This document shows positions 16,420 through 25,815 of a DNA stretch of 60,713 nt, in pieces. The stretch is from Oscillospiraceae bacterium (GTDB lineage Bacteria > Bacillota > Clostridia > Oscillospirales > Acutalibacteraceae). The stretch's first letter is position 1, and the number at the start of each line of letters is the position of its first letter. The DNA lies in contig SVQE01000007.1 of NCBI GenBank assembly GCA_015065505.1, forward strand, positions 1-60,713, given 5' to 3'. The translations under genes and the position numbers were made by a program. The notes under the pieces were generated by a model that did no database searches, was not told where the DNA came from, and saw nothing but the letters and a program-made list of their open reading frames with translations.

Positions 16420-18825
16420 ATGGACTATAATTTTAAAGAAATTGAAAAAAAGTGGCAGGATATCTGGGACGAGAAGGAAACCTTCAAAGCCGTTGACGGC
16501 AGCGATAAGGATAAGTTCTATGCCCTTGTTGAATTCCCGTATCCCTCGGGTGCCGGAATGCACGTTGGTCATATCAAGGCTTATTCGGGACTTGAGGTTG
16601 TTTCGCGCAAAAGAAGACTTCAGGGCTACAATGTTTTATTCCCGATTGGCTTTGACGCATACGGACTTCCAACAGAAAACTATGCCATCAAAACAGGTAT
16701 TCACCCGAGAAAAGTTACGGATATGAATATTGAAAAGTTCACCTCTCAGCTCAAGAGAGTAGGCTTTTCGTTTGATTGGAGCAGAGTTATCGACACAACC
16801 GATGAAAACTACTATAAGTGGACTCAGTGGATTTTCCTCAAGATGTTTGAAAACGGACTCGCTTTCAGGGATAAAACCCTTGTAAACTATTGTCCGTCTT
16901 GTAAGGTTGTTCTTTCAAACGAGGATTCACAGGGCGGTAAGTGCGATATCTGCCACAGCGATGTTATTCAGAAATCAAAGGATGTCTGGTATCTTCGCAT
17001 AACCGAGTATGCAGATAAGCTTCTTGAAGGACTTGAGGAGGTTGATTATCTTCCCAATGTTAAGCTTCAGCAGGTTAACTGGATTGGCAAATCACGCGGC
17101 GCATTCGTTAACTTCAATGTTAACGAGGTTGACGAGCAGCTCAGAATATACACAACCCGTCCCGACACACTTTTCGGCGTAACCTTCATGGTTATTGCCC
17201 CCGAGCATCCGCTTATCGATAAATATGCCGATAAGATTGAAAATATGGACGCTATTGAGGACTACCGCAAGGAATGCGCTAAGAAAACCGAGTTCGAGCG
17301 CACACAGCTTGTTAAGGATAAAACGGGTGTTGAAATCAAGGGCTTAACCGCAAAGAATCCCGTTAACGGCAAGGATATTCCCGTATTCATTTCCGACTAT
17401 GTTATGATGGGCTACGGAACGGGCGCAATTATGGCTGTTCCTGCTCACGACCAGAGAGACTGGGAATTTGCAAAGAAGTTCGGCATTGATATTATCGAGG
17501 TTATCAAGGGCGGCGATATCAGCGTTGAAGCATATACGGGCGACGGCGAAATGGTGAACTCCTGCTTCCTTAACGGGCTTGATAACAAGAAGGATTCAAT
17601 CGCAAAAATGATTGATTATCTCGGCGAAAACGGCATCGGTGAAGGCGGCGTTCAGTATAAGATGAAGGACTGGGCGTTCAACCGTCAGCGCTACTGGGGC
17701 GAGCCGATTCCGATTGTTCACTGTCCCGATTGCGGACTTGTTGCAGTTCCTTATGAGGAGCTTCCGCTCAGACTTCCCGAGGTTGAAAACTTCGAGCCCG
17801 GTCAGGACGGCGAAAGCCCTCTTGCAAAGATTGATTCATTCGTTAACTGCAAGTGCCCGAAGTGCGGCGGCGACGCAAAGCGCGAAACCGACACAATGCC
17901 TCAGTGGGCAGGCTCATCGTGGTACTTCCTCAGATATATCGACCCGCATAACGATAATGCGCTTGCAGATATGGATAAGCTTAAATACTGGGGACCTGTT
18001 GACTGGTATAACGGCGGTATGGAGCATGTAACCCGTCATATGATTTATTCACGCTTCTGGCACCGTTTTCTCTATGATATCGGCGCAGTTCCGTTCAAAG
18101 AGCCCTATCTCAAGAGAACCGCTCAGGGTCTTATCTTAGGTCCCGACGGCGTTAAAATGAGCAAGTCGCGCGGCAATGTTATCGACCCGAACGAGGTTGT
18201 TGATGTTTACGGCGCAGATGTTCTGAGAACCTATGTTCTCTTTATGGGCGACTACGAGCAGGCAGCTCCGTGGAGCGAATCAAGCGTTAAGGGCTGTAAG
18301 AGATTTATCGACAGACTCTGGAAGCTTCAGGATATGGTTTGCGACGGCGATGAATATTCTTCAGACCTTTCAAGCGCAATGCACAAAACAATCAAGAAGG
18401 TAAGCGAAGATATTGAAGCTATGAAGTTCAACACTGCAATCGCAGCAGTTATGACCCTTCTCAATCAGATTTACGATAAGGGCAGCGTTAACAGAGCTGA
18501 GCTTAAAGACCTTCTCTTAATCGTTAACCCTTTTGCACCCCATGTAACTGAGGAAATCTGGCAGAATATGAACTTCGGCGGAATGCTCAACCAGGCTCAG
18601 TGGCCCACCTTTGATGAAGCAAAAACAGTTGACGACACCGTTGAGATTGTTCTTCAGGTTATGGGCAAGGTTCGTTCAAGAATCGTTATCCCCGTTGATA
18701 TGGCAAAGGATGAGGTTATCGCCCTTGCAAAGCAGGATGAAAAAATCAAAGAGCTTATCGACGGCAAGCAGATTAAGAAAGAAATCTACGTTCCCGGCAA
18801 GCTTGTAAACATTGTTGCTATATAA
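16420..18825 (+). CDS. leuS: Leucyl-tRNA synthetase
   Basis: 801 residues, typical of bacterial LeuRS. It charges tRNA-Leu and hydrolyses mischarged amino acids in a CP1 editing domain. The class I signature is PYPSGAGMHVGHIKAY (HIGH-type, residues about 45-58). The editing domain has TTRPDTLFGVTFMV and GTGAIMAVPAHDQRD. The KMSKS loop is KMSKSRGNVIDP. A zinc-binding Cys pattern CPSCKVV/CDICH lies near residue 165. AGGA precedes the ATG. Confidence 0.97.
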   Translation: MDYNFKEIEKKWQDIWDEKETFKAVDGSDKDKFYALVEFPYPSGAGMHVGHIKAYSGLEVVSRKRRLQGYNVLFPIGFDAYGLPTENYAIKTGIHPRKVTDMNIEKFTSQLKRVGFSFDWSRVIDTTDENYYKWTQWIFLKMFENGLAFRDKTLVNYCPSCKVVLSNEDSQGGKCDICHSDVIQKSKDVWYLRITEYADKLLEGLEEVDYLPNVKLQQVNWIGKSRGAFVNFNVNEVDEQLRIYTTRPDTLFGVTFMVIAPEHPLIDKYADKIENMDAIEDYRKECAKKTEFERTQLVKDKTGVEIKGLTAKNPVNGKDIPVFISDYVMMGYGTGAIMAVPAHDQRDWEFAKKFGIDIIEVIKGGDISVEAYTGDGEMVNSCFLNGLDNKKDSIAKMIDYLGENGIGEGGVQYKMKDWAFNRQRYWGEPIPIVHCPDCGLVAVPYEELPLRLPEVENFEPGQDGESPLAKIDSFVNCKCPKCGGDAKRETDTMPQWAGSSWYFLRYIDPHNDNALADMDKLKYWGPVDWYNGGMEHVTRHMIYSRFWHRFLYDIGAVPFKEPYLKRTAQGLILGPDGVKMSKSRGNVIDPNEVVDVYGADVLRTYVLFMGDYEQAAPWSESSVKGCKRFIDRLWKLQDMVCDGDEYSSDLSSAMHKTIKKVSEDIEAMKFNTAIAAVMTLLNQIYDKGSVNRAELKDLLLIVNPFAPHVTEEIWQNMNFGGMLNQAQWPTFDEAKTVDDTVEIVLQVMGKVRSRIVIPVDMAKDEVIALAKQDEKIKELIDGKQIKKEIYVPGKLVNIVAI

Positions 18826-18835
18826 CAAAAAAATG

Positions 18836-18864
18836 CACCGAGTTGAAAAACTCGGTGTTTTTTT
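18836..18864 (+). terminator. Rho-independent terminator after leuS
   Basis: Stem CACCGAGTT, loop GAAA, AACTCGGTG, followed by T7. It ends the housekeeping block and lies between leuS and a convergent gene. Confidence 0.92.
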
Positions 18865-18878
18865 ATTTATTGATTGAT

Positions 18879-19406
18879 TTATTTAAATGATTGCTCAGGA
18901 ACATTAACGCCCTGCTGTACGGGGTTTATGAACGGCTGCTTTGCAGCAGGCTTTTTGAATGCTTCAGGTCTTGTTGTTTTAATATAGAAAAGAACAAGCG
19001 TTGTAATAATTATCGCGAATGCGATTGTTGAAAGTATAGTTTGAATTCCGCCTAATGTATTCGGAATAATATATCCTGTTAAGTATTCTGTTCCTCTGTA
19101 GATAACAATGTTGACAATGGAGCGAATGAAGGTGAACAGAACGCTGAGCATCTGAACGCCGAAATAAACAAACGCAAATATTTTGTTTCTTGCAAGCAGC
19201 GCAAAGATAATAAATGCTGTTGCCGCTAATGAAATAATAATTGAGATTGTGTCCGCCCAGGTGAAAGAAACAAAATTTCCAAAAGTAAAGGCAACACCCT
19301 TAAAATAATTAATTGTGTATGCCAGCTTCTGTGAAATGTCGAATATCTGAGCTAACACCAGCACTATTGAGCCTATTAAAAATATTTTTGATTCTTTTGT
19401 TTTCAT
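18879..19406 (-). CDS. Small multi-pass membrane protein of unknown function
   Basis: 175 residues with four strongly hydrophobic segments (about residues 8-30, 48-70, 76-98 and 120-143) and a short polar C-terminal tail rich in Pro, Lys and Gln. AGGAG lies 6 bases before the ATG. I recognise no family. It is transcribed toward leuS and separated from the phosphoesterase gene by tandem repeats. Confidence 0.75.
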   Translation of the reverse strand: MKTKESKIFLIGSIVLVLAQIFDISQKLAYTINYFKGVAFTFGNFVSFTWADTISIIISLAATAFIIFALLARNKIFAFVYFGVQMLSVLFTFIRSIVNIVIYRGTEYLTGYIIPNTLGGIQTILSTIAFAIIITTLVLFYIKTTRPEAFKKPAAKQPFINPVQQGVNVPEQSFK

Positions 19407-19491
19407 ATGAATCTCCTTTCAGTATTTGGTAAAACAATTATACCATTAATCATTACCCGAAGTCAACAACAGCCCGAAAACTATAGGCATT

Positions 19492-20310
19492 AGCGTATAC
19501 AGGGGTCAGACCCCTGTATACATAGTTGCGCGTTGCGAGTTTCGAGTTTCGAGTTTTCGGGGCGCGGAAATGCGCCGAAGGTTTAGTATTCGTTTCATTT
19601 AACGAATTTGTAGGGCGCGACGCCCTCGACGCGCCGTTGCAATAACGCATTTGTTACAATAGCGGATGAATGAAACGAACCCTTCTCTGCGGTGCGTCCA
19701 GGGGTCGCACCCTACGATTGTTCGCCGAAACGAATTTTTTTAATAGCCGACCGCAGGTCCCTTCACTCTTCACTCTTAATTCTTCACTCTTCACTCAACT
19801 AACCGCACCCTACGTATACAGGGGTCAGACCCCTGTATACGTAGTTGCGCGTTGCGAGTTTCGAGTTTCGAGTTTTCGGGGCGCGGAAATGCGCCGAAGG
19901 TTTAGTATTCATATCATTTAACGAATTTGTAGGGCGCGACGCCCTCGACGCGCCGTTGCAATAACGCATTTGTTACAATAGCGGATGAATGAAACGAACC
20001 CTTCTCTGCGGTGCGTCCGGGGGTCGCACCCTACGATTGTTCGCCGAAACGAATTTTATAATAGCCGACCGCAGGTCCCTTCACTCTTCACTCTTCATTC
20101 TTCACTCTTCACTCAACTAACCGCACCCTACGTATACAGGGGTCAGACCCCTGTATACGCAGTTGCGAGTTTCGAGTTGCGCGTTCTCGGGGCGCGGAAA
20201 TGCGCCGAAGGTTTAGTATTCATATCATTGCAATAACGCATTTGTTACAATAGCGGATGAATGAAACGAACCCTTCTCTGCGGTGCGTCCAGGGGTCGCA
20301 CCCTACAACT
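19492..20310. repeat. Three tandem copies of a ~319-bp non-coding unit
   Basis: This region explains the 1-kb gap between the flanking genes. Each unit starts with a palindrome, tatacaggggtcagacccct plus gtata (centres near 19508, 19827 and 20145). Then come cgagtttcgagttt arrays, a gcgcggaaatgcgc hairpin, a gggcgcgacgccc stem, a ggatgaatgaaacg segment and a cttcactcttcactc array. Periods are 319 and 318 bp. The third copy is shortened: it lacks about 39 bp of the gggcgcgacgccc segment and ends at the gaccgagcgcagcgag module. Two open frames in the units are by-products of the repeat. Confidence 0.92.
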
Positions 20311-20393
20311 TGATTAATTGACCGAGCGCAGCGAGAAACCACAATTCGTCATTCGTAATTCGTAATTAAACTCTTCTCTCCACCCTCCAAACT

Positions 20394-20419
20394 AAAAAAA
20401 GAGGCTTCAAAGCCTCTTT
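20394..20419 (-). terminator. Terminator of the phosphoesterase gene
   Basis: On the minus strand AAAGAGGCT, loop TTGA, AGCCTCTTT is followed by a T run (20394-20400 as A on +). The stem overlaps the end of the gene. Confidence 0.85.
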
Positions 20420-21093
20420 TACTTTATCGCTATAACCTCGTTGAACACAGCTGTTATCTTTTTGCTTATGTTTAAATCCATATGCAGTGAGCCAAAGAAC
20501 CAGTGCTCGTATTCAACGCTTTTCATAAGCTCCTGAAGGTATGCATTCAGCGGTGTGAGGTGCATTTCGTTGTTTGTGTGAAGCCTTATGAAATCCTTTG
20601 CAAGCGCAGGCGCTTCATAGGTTAAAACATAGTCGATTTTATATTCCGCGTCCCTTAGGTTTTTCGCGCCGTTTAAAAGCTCCTCAGAGCTTGGCATTTC
20701 TTCCTTCCACCAGGTTTCGCCCTCGGTTCGCATATGTGCGTCCTCGCTTTCGCCGCCGCCCATGCAGAAGAAGGTTTTTCTGTCGAAGGTGAAGATTTCG
20801 CCTCTTAAAAGATGGAAAATATTATCCGCAATCTTGTTTGCGTTGCCGCCCTTATATCTGTATGGCTTATAAGCGCCAAGCATATCATAGTTTTCGTGTG
20901 CGCCGTCTAAAAAGCAGATGGTGTATTTTTTCTTTTTGAGAACTTCAAGCGCCTTCTTTTCCTTTTCGCTGCCGTCCCACAAAAAGCCGAAATCACCGCA
21001 GATAATAAGTGTGTCGTCCTCGGTTAATTTTTTCAGCGCGGGATTTTTGAAAAAGCTGATATCCCCGTGGGTATCACCCGTTATATATACCAT
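20419..21093 (-). CDS. Calcineurin-like metallophosphoesterase
   Basis: 224 residues. Metal-binding motifs of the family are present: ITGDTHGDI (D-x-H), IICGDFGFLWDG (GDxx) and DGAHENYD in place of the usual GNHE, so the Asn ligand position is altered to Ala-His-Glu-Asn. The substrate is not predictable; relatives act on nucleotides, phosphoproteins or RNA. AGGAG precedes the ATG. It is divergently transcribed from the carboxypeptidase gene with a 104-bp AT-rich gap. Confidence 0.82.
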   Translation of the reverse strand: MVYITGDTHGDISFFKNPALKKLTEDDTLIICGDFGFLWDGSEKEKKALEVLKKKKYTICFLDGAHENYDMLGAYKPYRYKGGNANKIADNIFHLLRGEIFTFDRKTFFCMGGGESEDAHMRTEGETWWKEEMPSSEELLNGAKNLRDAEYKIDYVLTYEAPALAKDFIRLHTNNEMHLTPLNAYLQELMKSVEYEHWFFGSLHMDLNISKKITAVFNEVIAIK

Positions 21094-21197
21094 AATTTAC
21101 TCCTGTAAATGAATAAAAATTGTAATAATTTGAGTCTTTTAATCTTTGTTTTTATGTGATAGTATTATAATATAATCTATCAGGGCAGGTGTCAAGT

Positions 21198-22601
21198 GTG
21201 AAAAAGCTTCTTGTGCTTTTTATGACTTTTAATATATTGATTATTTCTGTCTGTGCTCCGTTTTCGGCATTCGCAAAAAGCGATATTGAAAAGAAGCAGG
21301 CAATGTATGATGTTAACGAAAAAATCTATGCGGATTCATATATGCTGATTAATCTTGATGACGATTCTTTTCCGATTATTGCCGAAAAGAATATGAACAA
21401 GAAGAAGTATCCTGCATCGCTTACAAAAATCGTAACTGCAATGGTAACGATAAATAATGTTAAGGATTTAAACGCAAAAACAAAGGTTTCAAAGGCTGCG
21501 CTGCTTGCTCTTGCAAACACTGGCGCGCAGGTTGCAGGGCTTGAAGAGGGCGAAGAGCTGACCATTGACGAGCTTTTGTATTTAACCATGGTTTATTCCG
21601 CGTGCGATGCGTGCCAGGTGCTCGGCGAATATGTCGGCGGAACTGTTGAAAACTTTGTTTCAATGATGAACGACTGGGCTAAATCCCTCGGCTGCGAGCA
21701 CACCAATTTCGTCAATCCCGACGGACTTCACGACGATAACCACTACACAACTGCCGCAGATATGGCAACAATAACTCTTGAGGCAATGAAAAACGAAGAT
21801 TTTATGCGTTATTCAACAACCAAGAGCATTCAATACAAAAAATTAACCCTTATCCACACAAACTATATGCTCGACAGATTCCATGTAACATATTACTATG
21901 AATATGCCGAAGGAATTAAAACGGGCTCAACCGATGAAGCAGGCTACTGCGTTATAACAAAGGCTTCAAAGGACGGCTATAATTATCTTGCCGTTGTTAT
22001 GGATTCGCCGATTAAAAAGCTCGACGGCTACGACACAAAATGCTCTTTCATAGACGCTGCAACCCTTTTTGAATGGGCTTTTGATTCGCTTAAATATTCA
22101 ACAATCAGCAGAAAAAATGATATTGTAACCGAAATTCCCGTTAAAAACGGCAAGGATGCGGATATGGTTCAGCTTGTTGTTAAAGATGATATAACAACGC
22201 TTGTTCCCGTATCTCTCGATTCTTCGGCTGTTATCATAAAACCCGTTGAAGCGCCCGAAAGCATTGACGCGCCTATAACAAAGGGCGATGAAATCTGCAA
22301 AGCCGAAATAATCTATGCAAACAAGGTTATTGCAAATGTTACGCTCGTTGCGGCAAAAACCGTTGAGCTTTCGGCATTCCTCAAAATCTTCAACGGCATT
22401 AAAAGCTTTTTCGGAAACAAATTTGTTCTCTCAATTCTACTGCTTATGATTGCAGGCGCGGCATTCTATATTCTGTTCTTTGCAAACAAGCTCAAGAAAG
22501 AAAAGAAGCGCATAGCCGAAAAGCGCCGCCGTCAGCAGGAGCTCGACGAGGAGCTCAACCGCGACGACGATTATCTTCCTCCGCCTCGTAAGTTCAGATA
22601 G
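21198..22601 (+). CDS. D-alanyl-D-alanine carboxypeptidase (DacF type) with altered SxN motif
   Basis: 467 residues. A signal peptide (about 1-26, ending AFA) precedes a peptidase S11 domain. Low-molecular-weight penicillin-binding proteins of this type remove the terminal D-Ala from peptidoglycan stem peptides outside the membrane. The active-site SLTK is at about 74-77 and KTG at about 241-243. The second motif, normally SxN (often SANDA), reads S134-A-C136-D-A. A C-terminal membrane helix (about 415-437) and a Lys/Arg/Asp-rich cytoplasmic tail follow. No ATG fits; GTG 21198 has AGG 8 bases upstream, and an in-frame GTG at 21189 is possible. Confidence 0.85.
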   Translation: MKKLLVLFMTFNILIISVCAPFSAFAKSDIEKKQAMYDVNEKIYADSYMLINLDDDSFPIIAEKNMNKKKYPASLTKIVTAMVTINNVKDLNAKTKVSKAALLALANTGAQVAGLEEGEELTIDELLYLTMVYSACDACQVLGEYVGGTVENFVSMMNDWAKSLGCEHTNFVNPDGLHDDNHYTTAADMATITLEAMKNEDFMRYSTTKSIQYKKLTLIHTNYMLDRFHVTYYYEYAEGIKTGSTDEAGYCVITKASKDGYNYLAVVMDSPIKKLDGYDTKCSFIDAATLFEWAFDSLKYSTISRKNDIVTEIPVKNGKDADMVQLVVKDDITTLVPVSLDSSAVIIKPVEAPESIDAPITKGDEICKAEIIYANKVIANVTLVAAKTVELSAFLKIFNGIKSFFGNKFVLSILLLMIAGAAFYILFFANKLKKEKKRIAEKRRRQQELDEELNRDDDYLPPPRKFR

Positions 22602-22649
22602 TGCATAGTTCATAGTGCATAAGGCATAGTTATTGTTTACACTTATAAG

Positions 22650-22683
22650 AATAACGGCTTCGGATAATTCCGGAGCCGTTATT
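22650..22683. terminator. Hairpin between convergent genes
   Basis: A 14-bp stem with one G-U pair (AATAACGGCTTCGG, loop ATAATT, CCGGAGCCGTTATT) sits between the convergent carboxypeptidase and Fic genes. T runs are weak on both strands, so termination in both directions is likely but not certain. Confidence 0.6.
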
Positions 22684-22692
22684 AATTTGCGC

Positions 22693-23841
22693 TTATATAG
22701 TATTATTTCTGAGTATACTTAAATATTCTTCATAGGAATAAACTTTTGCTTTGCCTGCTTTTGCGGTTTGCTTTAGTATTCCTTTTTCACAAAGAACATC
22801 AATATATTTAGCCGTTGTGTTATAAGCAAAGCCGAGTGCGTCCGCCGTTTTCTGTGTGTCAATAATCGGGTTTTTCTCGATATAAGCAAATAACTGATCA
22901 ACCTTGTTTTTTGAACGGGATGGGATGCCATCAAGCTTAGCGACGGAAGATATGTGAAGTGCTGTTAGCTTATCAATGGTTTCAACTGCATCATCGGCGG
23001 TCTGTGCTACAACTGTCAGGAAGAATTTTATCCATTGCTCATAATTGCCTTTGTTTCTGATTTCCGTCATCCTGTCGTAGTATTCTATTTGATTTATTTT
23101 CAGCAAACAGGAGATGTATAATACGGGAGTTGATAATAGCTTTTCCTGTATCAAGTAGAGGATTATAAGCAGTCTGCCTACTCTGCCGTTACCGTCGAGG
23201 AACGGATGTATTGTTTCAAACTGATAGTGAATCAGCGCTGCTCTGATTAATGCGTCAAGCTCATCTTCACTGTTAATATACTTTTCAAGGTCGCTCATAG
23301 CCTCAAGCATATCGCTTGGATTCGGGGGAATAAATCTTGCGTTCTTTATTGTGCTTCCGGTGCCGCCAATCCAGTTTTGCGATGTGCGGAATTCACCGGG
23401 AGTTTTATCGCCGCCGCGAACGCCCTGCATAAGCACGGCGTGAATTTCTTTAAGAAGTCTGTTGCAAAGGGGCAGCTCCTCTAAACGCTTAATCGCGAAT
23501 TCAAATGCCCTGATATAATTAATAACATCGCCAACGTCGAGGTTTGTGTTCTCGTCAATATTGGGGTCAAGCACGTCTTCAAGAGTGCATTGTGTTCCTT
23601 CCATCTGTGAAGAAACAAGCGCTTCCTTTCGGATATACATAGAAATGAATAATTCCATATTCGGAATTCTTGAAGAAAGTCCCTCCAACAGAGCAACTTT
23701 TTTATTAGCTTCAATCAGCAGCTTTTCCATTTCACTGTCTGTATCAATAGCAGGAACAGGCGGCAAAGGATTAGGGCAGAAAGATTCATATTCTGCTTCC
23801 CCCGATAAATTGCTGATAAATTTTCCTGCGCGATTATTCAT
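22693..23841 (-). CDS. Fic-domain protein with N-terminal inhibitory motif and C-terminal winged helix
   Basis: 382 residues. The Fic_N-type N-terminus contains the autoinhibitory pattern S77-SQM-E81-G82 ((S/T)xxxE(G/N)). The catalytic loop is HPFLDGNGRVGR beginning at His212. The C-terminal ~70 residues look like a winged helix (VDQLFAYIEKNPIIDTQKTADALGF). Fic enzymes transfer AMP from ATP to a hydroxyl side chain of a target protein; the inhibitory Glu must move for activity. This architecture is common in Bacillota and the target is unknown. An operator-like palindrome covers its promoter. Confidence 0.9.
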   Translation of the reverse strand: MNNRAGKFISNLSGEAEYESFCPNPLPPVPAIDTDSEMEKLLIEANKKVALLEGLSSRIPNMELFISMYIRKEALVSSQMEGTQCTLEDVLDPNIDENTNLDVGDVINYIRAFEFAIKRLEELPLCNRLLKEIHAVLMQGVRGGDKTPGEFRTSQNWIGGTGSTIKNARFIPPNPSDMLEAMSDLEKYINSEDELDALIRAALIHYQFETIHPFLDGNGRVGRLLIILYLIQEKLLSTPVLYISCLLKINQIEYYDRMTEIRNKGNYEQWIKFFLTVVAQTADDAVETIDKLTALHISSVAKLDGIPSRSKNKVDQLFAYIEKNPIIDTQKTADALGFAYNTTAKYIDVLCEKGILKQTAKAGKAKVYSYEEYLSILRNNTI

Positions 23842-23872
23842 AAAATCACCTCAAAATGAAAATTACAGTTTG

Positions 23873-23917
23873 ATTATATGTTAGAAATTTCAAAAATGCA
23901 AGACTTTTTGAAATTTC
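23873..23917 (-). promoter_or_regulatory. fic promoter with overlapping 13-bp perfect inverted repeat
   Basis: On the minus strand TTGCAT (23896-23901 on +) and TATAAT (23873-23878) are 17 bp apart. A perfect palindrome with arms GAAATTTCAAAAA (23884-23896) and TTTTTGAAATTTC (23905-23917) spans the -35. This layout is typical of an operator. The Fic protein's own winged helix, or another regulator, could bind it; this is inference. Confidence 0.65.
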
Positions 23918-24096
23918 TTTTGTTTTCTCTGATTGAATTTTTATTTTTTTCTTTATTATTTATTGTACAAATGTTAAAATAAAAATTGGTGTAATTTTAA
24001 AATTTTTGAAAAAAATAAAAAATTTTGCAAAAAGTGTAAAATTTTGGAATGCTAAGGGTACTGAATTATAGAGGCAAAATAAAAAGGAGTAAGAAA

Positions 24097-25764
24097 ATGA
24101 AGAAGGTAGCTGCTCTGATTTTAACATTTATTATGCTTGTGTCGGCTGTATCGGGCGGAATTATAACTGCGTGGGCGCTGACCTCGGGCGATTTTGAATA
24201 TACGGTAAGCGAAAACAAGGCAACTATAACCGCTTATAACGGAAGTGCAGAGGTGCTTTCAATTCCGTCAACTCTTGGCGGTTATTCCGTTGCGGAAATA
24301 GGCGAGGGTGCATTTCAGAATAATATAACCTTGCAGCGAGTTACAGTTCCTGCAGGCGTTAATAAAATCGGCGCACGTGCATTTTATAGCTGCGTTATGC
24401 TGAGAAGCATCAGCCTGCCTGCAACAGTAAGCGAGCTTTCGGAAAAAACCTTTGCAAACTGTTCCTCGCTTGAAAGAGTAACAGCAGCAGGCAGCTTAAC
24501 AAAAATCTATCGCGAAGCGTTTAACTATTGCTCGTCGCTGCAAAGCCTTAATCTGACAAGTGCGCTTACATATATCGGCGATAACGCATTTGCAAATTGC
24601 TATGCAATTCAAATTAATATGGAAAAGCTTTCGGGCGATATAACGTACATAGGCTCGCAGGCGTTCAGAAACTGCTATAAAGCCTATGGCAGTGCAAATA
24701 TTTCAGCACAAACAACCGTTGGCGGACTTGCTTTTGATGCCTGCGGTGCACAGGCAATTAATTTTAACAGTGAACACCCGAAGTATTCTTCCGAAAACGG
24801 CATTATTTTTAATAAGGATAAAACAAGCCTTGTGCGCTATCCTGCAGGAAGAGCAAACACGGAATATACTATTCCTTCAACTGTTGCTCAGATTGACAGC
24901 TATGCTTTTCACAGAGCACAGCAGCTTGAAAGCATTGTTATTCCCGAAAGTGTTTCAATTATAGGCGATTATGCGTTCGCTTCCTGCTTAATGCTTGATA
25001 ATGTTGTTTTGCCGAGCTCGGTAGACGAGCTTTCGGACTATGCGTTTAATTCCTGCCCCATGCTGAAAAGCGTTTCATTTCCCGAAAATCTTATTTCAAT
25101 CGGCGCGCACGCCTTCGGCTATTGCGATTTAAGAGAAATCAACCTGCCTTCATCACTTGAAAGCATTGGTAAATATGCGTTTTACCGAAATTATAATTTA
25201 ACTGAGGCAGTGCTTCCGAACAGCGTAACGGAAATGGATAGCTTTGTTTTTGAGGATTGCAGAGCGCTTAGCAGCGTAACTCTTTCCGAAAACCTCGGTG
25301 CTGTTGCGTGGGGAACCTTTGCAAACTGCGAGGCACTGAGCAGCATTGTTGTTCCCGAGGGCTGCACGGAAATTGAAGGTGCGGCATTTATGGGCTGCAA
25401 AGCACTCGAAAGCGTTTATCTTCCGTCAACCCTCGAATATGTTGGCAGAAATGCTTTTTCGGATACAAAGCTCGTCGAGGTTTATTATAACGATGCTCAA
25501 ACAAAATGGGAGATAATTGATATTAACGAAACGGGTAACCGTCCGTTGCAAAGTGCAGAAATACATTTCGGCGGCTGGCATTTTCACAGCTACAGCATTT
25601 CGGGCTTGAATAATGATATGCTCGTTTTCAGATGTTCCTGTGAAAAAAGCTACAGCGAGCGTTTTTCGGATTACATCAATGTTCGCGGTTCCTTGCCCGT
25701 TGATTTAAACGCCGACGGTATAGTCAACGCAAAAGACTATGCAATCTTGATAAAAAACTATTAA
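24097..25764 (+). CDS. Secreted BspA-like LRR_5 protein with a single dockerin-like repeat
   Basis: 555 residues. A signal peptide (about 1-28) is followed by ~20 leucine-rich repeats of the BspA/TpLRR type (pattern IGxxAFxxCxxLxxVxLPxS, residues about 60-480). The C-terminus has one Ca-binding repeat, DLNADGIVNAKDYAILIKNY, where type I dockerins normally have two. Such proteins usually mediate adhesion or binding to host or other surfaces. ATG 24097 has AAGGAG just upstream. It starts a cluster of three LRR proteins around an ECF sigma factor. Confidence 0.88.
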   Translation: MKKVAALILTFIMLVSAVSGGIITAWALTSGDFEYTVSENKATITAYNGSAEVLSIPSTLGGYSVAEIGEGAFQNNITLQRVTVPAGVNKIGARAFYSCVMLRSISLPATVSELSEKTFANCSSLERVTAAGSLTKIYREAFNYCSSLQSLNLTSALTYIGDNAFANCYAIQINMEKLSGDITYIGSQAFRNCYKAYGSANISAQTTVGGLAFDACGAQAINFNSEHPKYSSENGIIFNKDKTSLVRYPAGRANTEYTIPSTVAQIDSYAFHRAQQLESIVIPESVSIIGDYAFASCLMLDNVVLPSSVDELSDYAFNSCPMLKSVSFPENLISIGAHAFGYCDLREINLPSSLESIGKYAFYRNYNLTEAVLPNSVTEMDSFVFEDCRALSSVTLSENLGAVAWGTFANCEALSSIVVPEGCTEIEGAAFMGCKALESVYLPSTLEYVGRNAFSDTKLVEVYYNDAQTKWEIIDINETGNRPLQSAEIHFGGWHFHSYSISGLNNDMLVFRCSCEKSYSERFSDYINVRGSLPVDLNADGIVNAKDYAILIKNY

Positions 25765-25815
25765 TTCCGAATTACGCATTCCTAATTCCTGATTAGTAAG
25801 AAGGGGGTGATTATT

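Noticed and set aside
19670-20236. Two similar 83-residue open frames in the 19.5-20.3-kb region
   Set aside because: They are the same frame of a tandem non-coding unit, made of palindromes and simple arrays, without a ribosome binding site or protein-like composition.
19492-20310. Possible CRISPR array
   Set aside because: The period is ~319 bp with the whole unit repeated; there are no short direct repeats with unique spacers and no cas genes.
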